Shown here: in pieces, positions 1 through 12,365 of the stretch
Layout: each line of letters starts with the position of its first letter
Position numbering within the stretch: the first letter of the stretch is position 1
DNA from: Blasia pusilla
Lineage: Eukaryota; Marchantiophyta; Marchantiopsida; Blasiales
Length of the DNA stretch: 64,000 nt
Assembly (NCBI GenBank): GCA_050084515.1
Contig: CM114273.1
Coordinates: forward strand, 13,702,001-13,766,000
Direction: 5' to 3'
Notes under the pieces: model-generated
Told to the model about the DNA's origin: nothing
What the model saw: the letters and a program-made list of their open reading frames with translations, nothing else
The model's database searches: none
Position numbers and translations under genes: made by a program

Positions 1-883
<883 letters not shown>

Positions 884-2591
884 AGAAAGCTGGCTCTCTG
901 GGGCTGTCACAGAGTTAAAGTTTCTGCTGTATAGTTCCTAGAAAGCATATTTTTTAATGAAGTATCAAAGAACATTCCCTTTACCTTACCCTCTTGTACC
1001 TATGTGAACGTGGTGGTCATTTGACCGTGTTGTCATTAGATGTACGAGTTCTATTGCAAAGTTAGGGGCCATTGTAATGTTGCTATTCATTTAACTCGGC
1101 ATCACGTCTCCTGTGCTTGCCTTGCCTCCATTGAGTGACATGACAACTTTGCTTGTCACTAAAGACTCTGTACCCCTGGGGGCTTCAAATACAAAAGTGT
1201 CATGGGGGATTTTCTGGTTTCATGTGCTCATGGGTTATACACACCAATGATGGTCATCATGGTTTCCATGGGATTGGAGCATGCAAAGAGGAAATGGGCA
1301 GAGAGTGACCCTGTATAAGAGACAGGCAGGTGTGGGTGATCCAGTAGAGGGCTCCACTGAAGCTGAACAATTGCGCAAAATGACCTGCTCGGAGTTATTC
1401 AACCTCCTTGAATTTCATCAAAGCTGACTGGAGAAGAACATGTTTAGTCTACACAGTATCTGCTCGTCAGCGCCGTCGATGTTCCTTTTTGGTACTGGTA
1501 CTCGATGTAGCTTTGGACCAGTTGAATTATTGCGACTCGGATACAACTTGGCAGTGTGCCTCTGGAGGATGACTCTGAGTGTCCTGATCCTGTGTCAAGT
1601 GGGGATTGGTTAGTGTTCGTTGTAGACATGGTAGTGTAGATGGTTTTGAGTCTTAGAATTGTACGCAGTACTAATTCCATGTAGAACTTTTTTGGGGGCC
1701 TCACATTTTGTGAACTCTGGCAAGTTAACTCGGCCAGGTCCCTGTGGAAAGGGCAACTGTTGAGGCTTTCAATTGAATGCTGGCTCTAATTTGGGGATTC
1801 CCATATCCTTGTCAAGCTGATGTCTTAGAACCTGGCTTGGGCATGTGCTGCCTGATGGATTTAATTGTTGTGAGGATGTTACATGCATGTGAGTTGCTTC
1901 TGTCTTCACATATTTGTGCAATCCTTCCTAAGCAGGCGTCTTACGACGGGATCGTCTCTGAATGTTCCCATCGCGGAGACTTGAACAGTTGGTAGGCAGG
2001 TCGAAGATGTTGTATAACGGCTTTATTGTGCATCAACTGGGAATGAAATCATGGCAGCCAGCCGCCAGATGCTCTATCACCGGTGGATGGCCTCCTGGCC
2101 AGACTAAAGCTTTTCTCGACAGCAAAGAATCTGGCACGACTCATAAGGACATCAGTGTACGCAGTTTTGATCTCGTCCCTTACCCGTGGATTTGTTGGCT
2201 CACAAATTCACTTCCTGGTGACCCAAAGCTTCCAGAACGCCAAAGTTTTGCACTAGTGTTCACCTCCCTTGTTTCACCTTGTTAAGCTATCGTCTATAAC
2301 CACCTCCTGGATTCCAGGAGATCGATAGTGCCCACTTTGGAATTCCCGCCCTTCACTTTCTACAGATTCATGGCACCTCTCCCAACTCAGTACACGGCAG
2401 ACGCCATATTTCGAACGCACTGACGCATACGTCACCGTACGTGGTCGCTCGGCGGAACTCCCCACCTGCAGCATCGGGACTCTGTGCGCTGGTAACGTGC
2501 CTACTAATCATACGCCCTGGGAACTGTGAATTTTACAGGTACCCATGGAGAGCTCCGGGAGGAAGCGATACCTCTTGGGAACGCGTGGCGC
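884..2591. other. 3' flank of the PP2A gene, no further gene seen
   Basis: The first few hundred bases are presumably the 3' UTR of the PP2A gene. The rest has only short frames with no recognisable protein similarity. I see no repeat, RNA gene or mobile element here. Confidence 0.5.
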
Positions 2592-2605
2592 ATTAGGGTT
2601 TAGGT
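2592..2605 (+). promoter_or_regulatory. Telo-box motif upstream of a putative gene
   Basis: ATTAGGGTTTAGGT contains the plant telo-box core (AAACCCTA on the other strand), common in promoters and 5' UTRs of broadly expressed plant genes. It lies about 200 bp upstream of the putative start codon at 2807, which supports a gene start there. Confidence 0.4.
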
Positions 2606-2806
2606 GGTGGTACAATAATTACACGAAGCCACAGTAGAGTTTCGTTCCCATCGAGCTGCAGAGCCTGGACTCTGGAGAATTTGTGCCTTACCATCACGTC
2701 ACGTCGGAAGCGGTGACTTCTTCGAGCCGTCTCGCTTCACAAAAGTGGGGAGGAAGCCGCTCACTCGCTCGCAAATTATCCGGACAAGCCGCTTCTATCA
2801 ACAGAA

Positions 2807-4885
2807 ATGGGTCCAGTGGTGATGGGTTTAGACGAGCACGAAGAAGGCATGGCACCGCTTGCTCGAGGATGTAGGCGGAGGTCGCCTCTCTCGGTGTTCA
2901 GAGAGGTGCCGGTCAGTCGACGAGCTGCCAAATTGAGGGCCTCGGAACGAAAACTTCATGATCAGAGTGTGGAAGAAGTCGACACTCGTGACTTGTCACA
3001 CGTCGGGTGAAATCGGATTTGGTCCGCCTCAGTGTATGGTTCAATCCGTCAAAAGAAGGCTGCATCTTGCAGTGTAGGGCTACGGCGACAGCGTTCTATG
3101 CTGGAAGGCATAGAAAACGTGCGATAGGTGTTGGCCATCGGTGGCAAGGAACTGTCGTTCACGTAAGTCCGGGCAGTTCTACCTCCACATGGAGAGAAAC
3201 GTCCCAACATCAATCAATTTCGCTTCCGGACGGTCCCTTGCAGAGAGGTGGAGAAGATGGTAGGGAGTTGAGGCGGTCTACTATCCAGCGCTCGGGAAAT
3301 AGGCTAGATAATAACAGGAGTCAGGATACTCGAAACCGCAACCAGGAACACTCGTGATACTCGCGTTCGTACAAATTGAAGCGAACGGAGCCTTCTTGGA
3401 GACGATCACATAATAGAAGATTTTCTGCTGTGATTTAGTCTGTATTCATGAGTACGAATAAGATCCACTGCGTACGTTTCGCGAGCAAGAAGAAGTAACA
3501 GGTTTGTCCTCATCGTTCTGTGGACGATCTGACCTTAAGAGAGGAGGCTGCAAGCGAGAACCTGATTTCGCGGGAAGAGATCAAGGAGAGGACTGGCACC
3601 TCCGTCAATTGAGGTCGCAGCGAAAACGGTCAACGTTATTCAGCGCTCTACCTTCACGTAGGCACGTCTCCAGTGCAATCTCGAGCACTCACTTCCTAAT
3701 GTGGAAGTGTGGACCCGGAGGAGATTCGAAATCTGTCAAAATGAACTGAAGTACGACGTGAGTGGAGGATGTTGGATACTTTCCTGAATTCGACGAGAGG
3801 AGTTGGGGGAGTTGCGCATGTCTGTCCACTTTTTCGGATTCGACCAGACGAAATGGGCGAAGTGCAGGTAGTAGATCCCTTAAAGAAGTCTACAGAGTCA
3901 TCTGTCAGTGCCTCGTCTCATTGCCACTTTCTGCTTGAAGCAGAAAGAATGATCTCACAAGCGACCGTGCTGATGGAGGCTTCGGGGATGGAAACCTAAA
4001 AAGAAGGTTGTAGCTGCGAGATCCAAGAAGTCATAGTCAGACGAGGTTTTCCACGAGCAAAAAGAACATAAGCAGGTTCGTGAACGGACAGTGGTGAAAT
4101 CGTGAGCTCTGACTGTCATCACGCGCACTGGGTAAACCTGCTTGCAGCATTCCACGCCTGACACACATCGCACCAAGCTAGCTGACATTTCCTCCGCAAC
4201 AGACCCACCATGAATAGATCGTGAAGCCACACTGTTCACTGTGGTGGGGGCTTCAGATCTCTATCAGGAAAGGAGGGTTTCGTCGGGAAAGCAGGATGTC
4301 ATCACTCGGTTTGTCCATATTCGCTCAGAGGCTAGGCCGGCACCAGTGGACCGGATGCAATCAATGCTGCGTCATAGTCTTCTCGAGATTAGCAATTCCC
4401 CAGGCATCGCTGATGGATGCTCGTGTCGAGAACTTCGACAAGTCCGTCTCCATCTCACGTCACGGATTGTTGCGTAGGGTGCCGATCCGAATGGCATGGG
4501 GAGATATGGCCACTTTACGGGTAACATGTATCGTTCTATCTTGCTTTGGCTTGACTTACCTTCGAAATGTGGGCCACGGTACAAAAGCTGCTTGTAGGGT
4601 ATCAAGTTCCGAAGAGTCTGCCAACAGCGGGTATGGCAGGAGAAATCATGGAGGACTCAAAATTCTCAAAATGCCATGATTTTCCTTCCACAAATTCATT
4701 TTTTCCGCGTGAAGGTCACTAGTAGAACAGACTACGTGGCCACGTGTTGTGGCCAGTGCGTACCCACCCTACCATCGCTAGGTTTCGAGGACATTTCAAG
4801 ACAAAAGTTTGAAATGAACTGGCACAAAGCTGTGGTGGGGTGGTTTGAGAGCCAGCGTCGTCATCTCTCAGCCTCGTTCACTTAG
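2807..4885 (+). CDS. Putative multi-exon gene, product unidentified
   Basis: I do not recognise this protein. Several short stretches on the + strand look coding and are bounded by plausible splice sites. They are 2807-3006 (ATG start, rich in Arg and Glu, donor GTGAAA), a stretch after the acceptor at 3072 (reads GLRRQRSMLEGIEN), 3502-3609 (acceptor AACAG, reads DLTLREEAASENLISREEI), 3674-3757 (acceptor CTCCAG, donor GTGAGT, 28 codons), about 4299-4420 (reads DRMQSMLRHSLLEISNSPG) and 4782-4885 (acceptor GCTAG, reads KFEMNWHKAVVGWFESQRR, ends in TAG). The charged composition suggests a nuclear or coiled-coil protein. A telo-box lies just upstream. The exon chain is not consistent everywhere, since some joins would need very short introns. 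The gene model is therefore tentative and could be a pseudogene. Confidence 0.35.
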
Positions 4886-6449
4886 CCCCACCTGCCCCTT
4901 TCCACCATGTTAGATTTTGATGATTACAGCAAATTTTCGTCAGAGCCTGGCATGCAGTCCTCAATCGGCACCTGATTTTGCTATGAACTGCTGTAGAAAC
5001 ATATCCTTAGGACACGTTCTTAAGGATAAACATCTGACTAGCTTGTCATTGTTCTTAGCCATTGACGTCAGTGGCTACATGCGGTAGGAAATCCAATATT
5101 ACCTTCTCCGAGATTACAAGTCCCATAATCATCGTTCTGGCGTTGCAAAATCTGGTCTGAAGGGCAGTGCTTCTCTCCACTTTGAATTTAAGACCACACC
5201 CGATACTAATCAATTTTTTAACCTATCGAGCCCACTGCACCTTCATTAGCCACGCACATGTCAAGGTCTGAACATCTGAATGGAGAATAGTAGGAACCGA
5301 GTGAGCTTATCCTTAAGGGATCTTGCGACACCATTCTTCCCTTGGGTGATGTCCAACTTGAGTACATAATGTGATGTAAAACGTATACTACACTTACAGA
5401 TTCGCAAACATTGCACTGAAGCACACTTAGTATCAATAGCAGCATGTTTGGGTGGACTAGTGACTCCCCTGTGGCTTCCTCTCAAATTTAGGTTAAGTCC
5501 AGTTTCTCATAGATGATGTTCGCTTTTGACATGCACCACTGTGTGGTTTCGTTTGAGTAGTACCTATATCAAAGCAAGGAGGGTATCAGTCCTGAACTTC
5601 AATTCAGGTTCTTGTAATTTCAACAAGAGTTTGTAGTGACTCATTCTCAATCCTGAAAACCGTTACTCACAGCACCACTACAAGATCAGATTAGTAACAA
5701 TCATGAGAAGGAGTGCGGCCAATTTCAAAGCTTCTTCAGTCGACCTATCATCGGTTGCACTAGCAAGAGCAACCATGGAGTTGGATTTCCAAACATTTAC
5801 AGGTGCTCTTGGGGGCAACTGCTTCAGAGTTGGGTCTTTTCCTTGCATTTTTCACAGTTCACGCCCTGGAAATCTTAGAATGCACAAGCAGGGGATCTAC
5901 ACACGAGTACAACTTTGTGCCTTCGGATGACATTGTCATGCCAGATCTATTTACTTATTCTACTTGAATTCACTCCCAGTTACAAGACTTTCCTTTCCGT
6001 GTAGCAGGCACGCTAAAGAATTTTCAGCTGTAAGTATCTGTGATGGTACTACTATATCTCTCAAGAAACAAAGAAGCAACAGGTCCTACAAATGTCATCT
6101 GGGAGTAGAGGAAACACATACCGGGGGGGATTTGACCCCGCAAAGGCTGAGGCAAAATTCCTTCTGATATGTCCAGTTGATTGGTTCTTGTTGGCACAAA
6201 TCTAAACACAACCCAAGTACCTGTCGTACATTGGCAAACCACATATTAAGCCTAGGAATTCATCACCTACCAAGCAATTACCACCCTCATTATGAAAACT
6301 CAGACAGCTCAATTTGGACACTGGGAGGAATGGACAAATGGACAAATGAAATCCAACAGAGACTACAACAGATGGGCTCTACCTGAAGTAGTCAGGCTAT
6401 CAGTTTGGGCATACGGCTGTTAAATTTCTATCACATCTCGCGTTCTTGA
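4886..6449. other. Intergenic stretch, nothing supported
   Basis: Only short frames without recognisable similarity occur between the putative gene ending at 4885 and the stop codon of the PPR gene at 6450. The right end probably holds the 3' UTR of the PPR gene, which is transcribed leftward. Confidence 0.5.
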
Positions 6450-7994
6450 CTACTGCTCCAAGGCTTTCATTTTCGATTTCATCTCCTCAGCTTTGACCCT
6501 CAGGCCATTACTCCTGTAAGCGCTTGCAAGAATAGTGTAAGTGACCTCATCCGGCTTCAAACCCTCAGTCTTCATGGCTCCAAAAGCTGCTTCCAGTTTC
6601 TCAAGGTTTCCTTCCCGACGATAGGCATCCATGAGGGAGTTGTACAGTGGCACATCCGGAACAAGGTCTGAATTCTTCCACTGACGTCGCAGTTTCTCTA
6701 TCTGGTTCCACATTCTGTGTTTGGAGTAGGTGCTGAAGAGAAAAGAGTACGTAAAGGCATTCGGTTTGATGCCCTGTCGTTTCATGGCCACAAAAGTAGA
6801 CTCCATGTCGTCAATCATTTTCCATTTGCCATATCCTTCCAACATGGAATTGAAGGTCACTTGATCCAACCTGAAGAAGTACTTGCGCATGTAATTCGCA
6901 ACTGAGCGCATTTTATCCAGCGACCCATGGTTCCCATAAGCATGTATGAGAGAATTCAGAGTGAACATGTCAGGCTCGACTCCTGCGGCTTGCATGTTCT
7001 CGAACCACTCCTCCATTTTCTCAATTTCCTGTTTCTTCCCGTAAGATTTGATGATGATATTCCACGACCATGAGTCTGGTTTGCATGTTGTGCTCTCTAA
7101 CATCTCCTCAAACAATTCTTCCATCTGCTGGAGCATTCCTGCCTTGCCGAAGGCATCGATAAGTGTATTAAACGTCACATTATTGGGCTGTACACCCAGC
7201 TCTTGCATCTCATCCAGCAAACAAGACGCCTTGTCAAAGAGCCCCGCTTCACAACAACGCTTGATCATCATGCTGTGAGTATGGACATCGGGTTGGCAAT
7301 CTGGCGAAATTCGCATGTGCGCAAGCAAACGAAATGCAGTGGTTACACGACCACTAGTCATGTAAGCGGACATGAGAGCAGTGTAAGATTCCACCGAAGG
7401 CTCCAGTTTCTCTTCCAACATGGTCTCGAAGAGCTCTGATGCTCTGTCCGGTTGCTTACATTTGTCCAGCAAGACAAGCAATTTCAAGTACATCTCCTGC
7501 TTTGGTTCGTACCATTCCTGTCGGCGCAGTAGCTCGAAAGTCTTCAAAGCTACTTCCCACTGCCGGGCCTGAATGCGCTCTGCGAGGGCTTCCAGAAGAG
7601 CTTGAGGTACTAGTCTAGCGGATTTGCGTGCCATCACCTCAATGTCCTTGAGCCTCGCTCTGTCGACTTGCAGAACCACCGATACCGTCTTCCTCGCCGC
7701 CCTCTTCATGTTTCCATTTTGCTTCCCCGGCTTCAGGTTCAGGCTCTCATCGGCCTCTGCCATCCTGCCTGCGCCTGAGCCTGAGGAACGCACCACTGAC
7801 GACCTCCCAACGGAGACCTCTTGCTTCCACCATAATTTACGGATCCCGGACGCAGGGAAAGCTCTCACAATCGAAGCTGATGTTGAAAGCTCCATGAATC
7901 TGCCGAGTTGTGTGCTCAAGAAAGCCAAATTCCCGTGCGAGTTAAATCCCGGACAACCGCGATCTCGGACGCAATTCAGCACACCTGTTTGCAT
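6450..7994 (-). CDS. P-class pentatricopeptide repeat (PPR) protein, probably plastid
   Basis: PPR proteins are helical-repeat RNA-binding proteins that act on organelle transcripts. This is one uninterrupted frame of 514 codons. From about residue 128 to the end it holds about ten 35-residue PPR motifs of the P class (for example TFNTLIDAFGKAGMLQQMEE and LYNSLMDAYRREGNLEKLEA) and a last partial one. There is no E, DYW or SMR tail. The first motifs (WEVALKTFELLR, WYEP, LLVLLDKCKQP) resemble the plastid AtPPR2/At5g48730/At3g53170 type; this is by memory, not by search. The Met at residue 34 (codon at 7893-7895) starts a Ser/Arg-rich, acid-poor stretch typical of a chloroplast transit peptide, so it may be the true start. 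Lack of introns is usual for PPR genes. Telo-box motifs and a tandem repeat lie upstream. Confidence 0.9.
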   Translation of the reverse strand: MQTGVLNCVRDRGCPGFNSHGNLAFLSTQLGRFMELSTSASIVRAFPASGIRKLWWKQEVSVGRSSVVRSSGSGAGRMAEADESLNLKPGKQNGNMKRAARKTVSVVLQVDRARLKDIEVMARKSARLVPQALLEALAERIQARQWEVALKTFELLRRQEWYEPKQEMYLKLLVLLDKCKQPDRASELFETMLEEKLEPSVESYTALMSAYMTSGRVTTAFRLLAHMRISPDCQPDVHTHSMMIKRCCEAGLFDKASCLLDEMQELGVQPNNVTFNTLIDAFGKAGMLQQMEELFEEMLESTTCKPDSWSWNIIIKSYGKKQEIEKMEEWFENMQAAGVEPDMFTLNSLIHAYGNHGSLDKMRSVANYMRKYFFRLDQVTFNSMLEGYGKWKMIDDMESTFVAMKRQGIKPNAFTYSFLFSTYSKHRMWNQIEKLRRQWKNSDLVPDVPLYNSLMDAYRREGNLEKLEAAFGAMKTEGLKPDEVTYTILASAYRSNGLRVKAEEMKSKMKALEQ

Positions 7995-8361
7995 CGTCCC
8001 ATCCTCTCCTGGACATCATCAACCACCGCATCTCCGGAGTCGGCGTCCGAATCGGACTCCAGCATGTAGCTACACCTCCTTATCGAACTACGCTCGCCAC
8101 GCGTTCCAATCTTCGCGGGGGTCGGTAGAATCCGACGCTGGCAGCACGCCAATTGCGAGCCCCAAAATATCGCAGCCCGAAGAGAGCTGAAAATGGAAGA
8201 AGAACGCGGCCTCGAAACACTCAAATCTGCAACCTCCAGTGACACGACGAATTGGCTCACTCGTCCACACGGTACCAAAGCGAGCCGCGAGCCAGAGACG
8301 AACGCAAAGAGCCGAGCGACAGAAGATCACAGGGAACTCTCATCGAGAGACACACTGCAAC

Positions 8362-8596
8362 ACCATCCATCACCTCCACAGAAGCAATCCACAGCGCTAG
8401 AAACCACAGAAATCCAACTTATGATGCCATCACCTCGACGCAAGCAATCACGCCGCCATAAACCACAGAAATCCAACTCATGACGCCATCATCTCCACAG
8501 AAGCGATCACACCAGTAGAAACCACACATATCCAACTTGTGACACTATCAACTCGGCAGGGGCAATCACACCGCTACAAACCACAGAAATCCAACT
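8362..8596. repeat. Tandem repeat, about four copies of a 59-60 bp unit
   Basis: The phrase 'gcaatcaca...aaaccacagaaatccaact' recurs at 8384, 8444, 8503 and 8562, giving periods of 60, 59 and 59 bp. Copies differ by scattered substitutions. The array lies 370-600 bp upstream of the PPR start, in its putative promoter or 5' leader. Confidence 0.8.
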
Positions 8597-8733
8597 GCAG
8601 CAGCAGAACGCCATATCGCGAACAAAATCACAGAAAAGCGGGATGCTAACGCCATTAACCCAATCCGGCCTCCCCGTGCCAAAGAAGGAACTCATCCGAA
8701 CGGAACGAAAACAACTCGCCTGCGGTGCATAGG

Positions 8734-8953
8734 AAACCCTATCCATAGCCAGAATGCCGCCATCTTGGACAGCAGCGTTTCCAAGGACATGGCACTTCCA
8801 CGTCCACGCGCCCCCATCATCGCAAAAACAACGAATTCAATCTGATGGCGCAGAAATTCAACAACCACCACCTGGAACTCGCTAGCTCCTATCAAATGCT
8901 CATAAACCCTACCTACCATAGGAGAGAAAAGAAAGAAAGAAAAGGGTTTAGGG
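8734..8953. promoter_or_regulatory. Cluster of telo-box-like motifs
   Basis: AAACCCTA-type motifs occur at 8734-8742 and 8904-8913, and the complementary GGGTTTAGGG at 8944-8953. Such motifs are frequent in plant promoters. Here they could mark the distal promoter of the PPR gene (leftward), about 750-950 bp upstream, or an unrecognised rightward transcript. Confidence 0.3.
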
Positions 8954-9005
8954 TAAGAAAGACGACGACTGGGGGAAGAACGGTGTAGGTAAGGTAAGGT
9001 TCTTG

Positions 9006-9042
9006 AAATCCCAGTGGAGTCCCTAGATCTCCACTGGGATTT
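9006..9042. repeat. Hairpin, perfect 14-bp stem
   Basis: The arms 9006-9019 (AAATCCCAGTGGAG) and 9029-9042 are exact reverse complements with a 9-nt loop. It lies between the PPR upstream region and the LTR of element 1. The flanks 8954-9557 hold no supported gene. Confidence 0.7.
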
Positions 9043-9557
9043 TCAGATTGTGCTATGAGAGCCGTGAAGATCATGCAAATCGAATCGAATGGTCCATGTG
9101 ATTCCAGCTGAAGCGGAAGGCGATCTCTGGATCGCCACGTGTGTGCATGGATCCGGCAAATTACGATGGCGGCTATATTGTCGCGGTGTTTATACATGTG
9201 AAATAGTCGATGCGATGCGTCAAGTAAATAAAACGCACGCGACCGAATGGTCGTCGCACTGTAAGTGCGCAGGTATATTCTAAACTTGATTGGGCGATGA
9301 AGATTCATACCACAACTTAGTCTCATCATCTAAGTCGAGACTTGGAGCCTTAGAAGTCTAAGCTAGAGGATCCCGTAAGGAAAGTCGTAATAAAGCCCGA
9401 TGGGCACTTCATCTAATACTTAGGGGGAATTAGAAGAGTTAGCCAAGAAGAAGTATGAAGGCTACACTCCCATAAATAAAAAAAGAAGACTTCTCAAGTT
9501 GAAAAGGAAAGAATATCGAAGGTGGAAGTCAATTAAGGGGAGCCGCCGTACAAAAAG

Positions 9558-10556
9558 TGTCGCGACCCTCATGACCAAACAAGTGTCAAGCGGAACATCG
9601 GAACATTAGCGGGCTCACGCTAAGATGGTTTGCGCGTTAGAGTTGTCTCAAAGAGGAGACAAGAGACGAGACGAGAGCGAGGAGTCGCGTTTCAGGTATT
9701 ATGGTCGCGACTGAGAAACCTAGACCAAACGCGGAATGAGACTTGAAAGAAGTCGAGTCTAGGAAGTGGGTTGCCAAAGGGAAGATCCGGATTTGGAACG
9801 CCACTAGCGTTTGAGAGTTTCCGACTGTATTTATAACCATAACTTTTAGCGCCAAGATGCGTTTGGAGCAAATAAGGGTGCGTTGGAAAGCTTATGGAGA
9901 GTCGGTCCAAACGCACCAAAGATCGTTGCAAACGCATAAGCAGCGGCCGAGATACAACCCGAAAACGACTGTAAGTGGAGTCGGGTTGAGGGCCACAATG
10001 AAGGGCCCGACCCTCTTTTACCAAAGGGGAGGGGTTATTGGAGAACCCCAGAAGTACTAGTAAGGGGGAAGGTCTCCGAGAGTGCTTGGAACCCAAACCC
10101 CACTTTGGGCACCGCGGGGCGGCTCAAGGGCATGGAACGGAACGCGAGTTTGGGGGTTGGGTTGGAAAACCTGCACCAAGTCCATTGAGGCGATTTTAGA
10201 CATCCCTCTTGGATTCCACCCCGCGACTCAATTACTTGGGTCTCGGTTCGGAACTCACCCGAGGACCGTTGAACAATTGGGATCGCTAGGCGCGCAAGTG
10301 CCGTTTCAGATCCCTGGACTAACCAGGAAGTCTGTTCCAAGTCTTGAAGGACTTGCCATGTGTTGGCAGCTAGGAACTAAGGAAGGTTGAGCTTGATGAG
10401 ACGCCGAGTTGAGGACTCGGTGGGTTGGAACGCCGGTTGGCCAAACCCGACTAACGAGAGTGCGTGTTTGGGTGCAGATCGGCGATGAGTTCGTGATCAT
10501 CAACGACGCTTCCGCAACACTAAAGATTGACGTTCAAGGAGAGTAGGGGCGCGACA
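9558..10556 (+). repeat. 5' LTR of element 1 (999 bp)
   Basis: The LTR starts TGTCGCG and ends CGCGACA, a 7-bp terminal inverted repeat of the TG...CA type. It is followed after 2 nt by the primer-binding site. A TATTTATAA at 9828-9836 is a candidate TATA box. The right part matches the inverted LTR at 17978-18821 over long stretches, for example CGCAACACTAAAGATTGACG in both. Confidence 0.85.
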
Positions 10557-10558
10557 AG

Positions 10559-10570
10559 TGGTATTAGAGC
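10559..10570 (+). other. Primer-binding site of element 1
   Basis: TGGTATTAGAGC differs by one base from TGGTATCAGAGC, the usual plant primer-binding site complementary to initiator tRNA-Met. It lies 2 nt after the LTR end. Confidence 0.85.
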
Positions 10571-10705
10571 TAATCCTTGGTGAGCGAGAACTTGGGGTCG
10601 TGGGATCGGCCGGACGCTTGGGAAATTTCAAGGTAGCGGCTAGACTCGGACGCTCGAGGAGGGACGCAAGAAACGAGGAGGAGATCTAAGTGAGTTGGCT
10701 TGGAA

Positions 10706-12353
10706 ATGGCGATCGAGGGAGAACAACCCAAGAAGCGCCGAATCAAGCGAAGTGAACCAAGAGAGGAACCAATGCCGGACCGTGAAGCTATGGAGGAGAC
10801 GGAGACTCCCGAAGAGCTGAACGCCAGTCGTGAGGACGTTCCAGAGGCGACTCCTTCCGCGGGGCCAGTGGGCCCAAACTCAGGGGAAAGGACGGAGTCG
10901 AGCCAAACGTTGGACTTGTTGAAGGTGTTAGTGGAGCAGATGTCCCAGCAAAGCAAGCGGATTGCAGAGTTAGAGGCCACTCGAAACGGGCAAAAAGCTC
11001 TGCAAGACGAACCTGCCCACACCATTCACGGGCGTGGGGCGCTCATGGAAAGTGAAGGATTTCCTTACGGAACTGTACTTCGAGGCGCAGAGGGCTGCTG
11101 AGCAGGACAAGGTGACGGTAGCCGTTACTTTCCTGAAGGATCATGCTCTACAATGGTGGACAGCTCAACGAGAGGAATATCTGGGCGGCGAATCACCTCT
11201 AAGTTGGGAGGACTTCAAGGAGTTGATTGGGGATCGGTTCACTCCGGAGTACCAAGGGTTGCGCGACACGGTGGAATGCGTGCGGATGCGGCATAGTGGT
11301 TCATTAAGCGTGTATGTGAGGGAGTTTAGTGCGAAACTGACTTCTAGTCCAAAGATGGATGAGCACGCGAAGAAGGCTATCTTCATTAGCGGACTCAAGC
11401 CGAGCGCTGAAAAGGCCCTTTACCGAATGCCGACGTTGCCAGAGACGTGCGCGGACCTTCTGAAGCTAGCGGAGCGGATTGGGGACGATGAGGTCCAAAC
11501 CCAGAAACCCTTTAAGCCAAAAGGTTTTTCGAAGAAGTCGAAAAATAAGGAGACGTTCAAAAGAGGCTGGAGTGGGGGTCAGCACGAACCAGGAGAGTCG
11601 TCTGCCCGGGCAGCAAAACGAGTGGAACTTCATGCGAAGCCGAAAGGAGGACAACACTCAAAGTCAGGGAACGGCAAGGTCGTATGCTACAACTGTGGCG
11701 AATCGGGGCACCTGTCGAAAGGGTGTTCGAAACCGAAGGTTAGTAATGGGAGTATGATTGCGTTTGCTGTTAAGCATCTATTGGCGGGCGATCTCGAGAC
11801 GTCCCTTCAAGTCACCAAGAGGACGCACAATTTGGTGTACCTAAGATCCAAGATTGTTGATCGCGATGTGTTGTTGCTCGTGGATACAGGTGCTTCGCAC
11901 TCCTTCCTAAGCCCGAGAATCGTGAAGGAACTGGGGCTGTCTACCTCTAAGGCGGATGAGCCCATTCGAGTGGGATTTGCAGGAGGCAAGTCTCATCGGA
12001 CTTCTGATTTGGTCTTGGGTTTGACAGTAGGATGCGGAGTATTCGAGTTGAAGGAGAATTTCACTTTGTGCGAAATGGATAGCATTGACGGAGTTTTGGG
12101 GAATACATTCCTAGATGCGTATGAGGTGGAGTTAAGACGCCGACCATTGAGGTTGAGCGTCTTGCTAAAAGGCAAACGGTTACAAGTGCGGTTGGTCCGT
12201 GAGGTTCCAGCGAAAATGGAGTTGGTGAACTCGATCACAAGGAGGAGCATGACTGAGTTGGAGGATGGATTTCTCTGCTTGATGAGACAAGTGGAGGAGG
12301 CTACAAGCAGTATACGCAGAGATCAGGACACTGCTTCAAGGGGAGTCCCATAA
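10706..12353 (+). pseudogene. gag and aspartic protease of element 1
   Basis: The frame starts at ATG 10706 (acidic/basic N-terminus, then a coiled-coil-like LLKVLVEQMSQQSKRIAELE) and is shifted once between about 11000 and 11037. The second frame contains the Ty3/gypsy Gag core (ALQWWTAQREEY, FTPEYQ) and a CCHC zinc knuckle, CYNCGESGHLSKGC, at about 11687-11730. The retroviral-type aspartic protease motif LLLVDTGAS follows near 11875-11900. The frame stops with TAA at 12351-12353, but RT continues in the same frame 12 nt later, so this single stop separates the original Gag-Pol. The product would form virus-like particles and cleave the polyprotein. Confidence 0.85.
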
Positions 12354-12365
12354 CCACTCCAGGAA

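Noticed and set aside
7624-8190. 188-codon frame on the plus strand over the start of the PPR gene
   Set aside because: It is the antisense shadow of the PPR N-terminus and its upstream region; it has no domain of its own.
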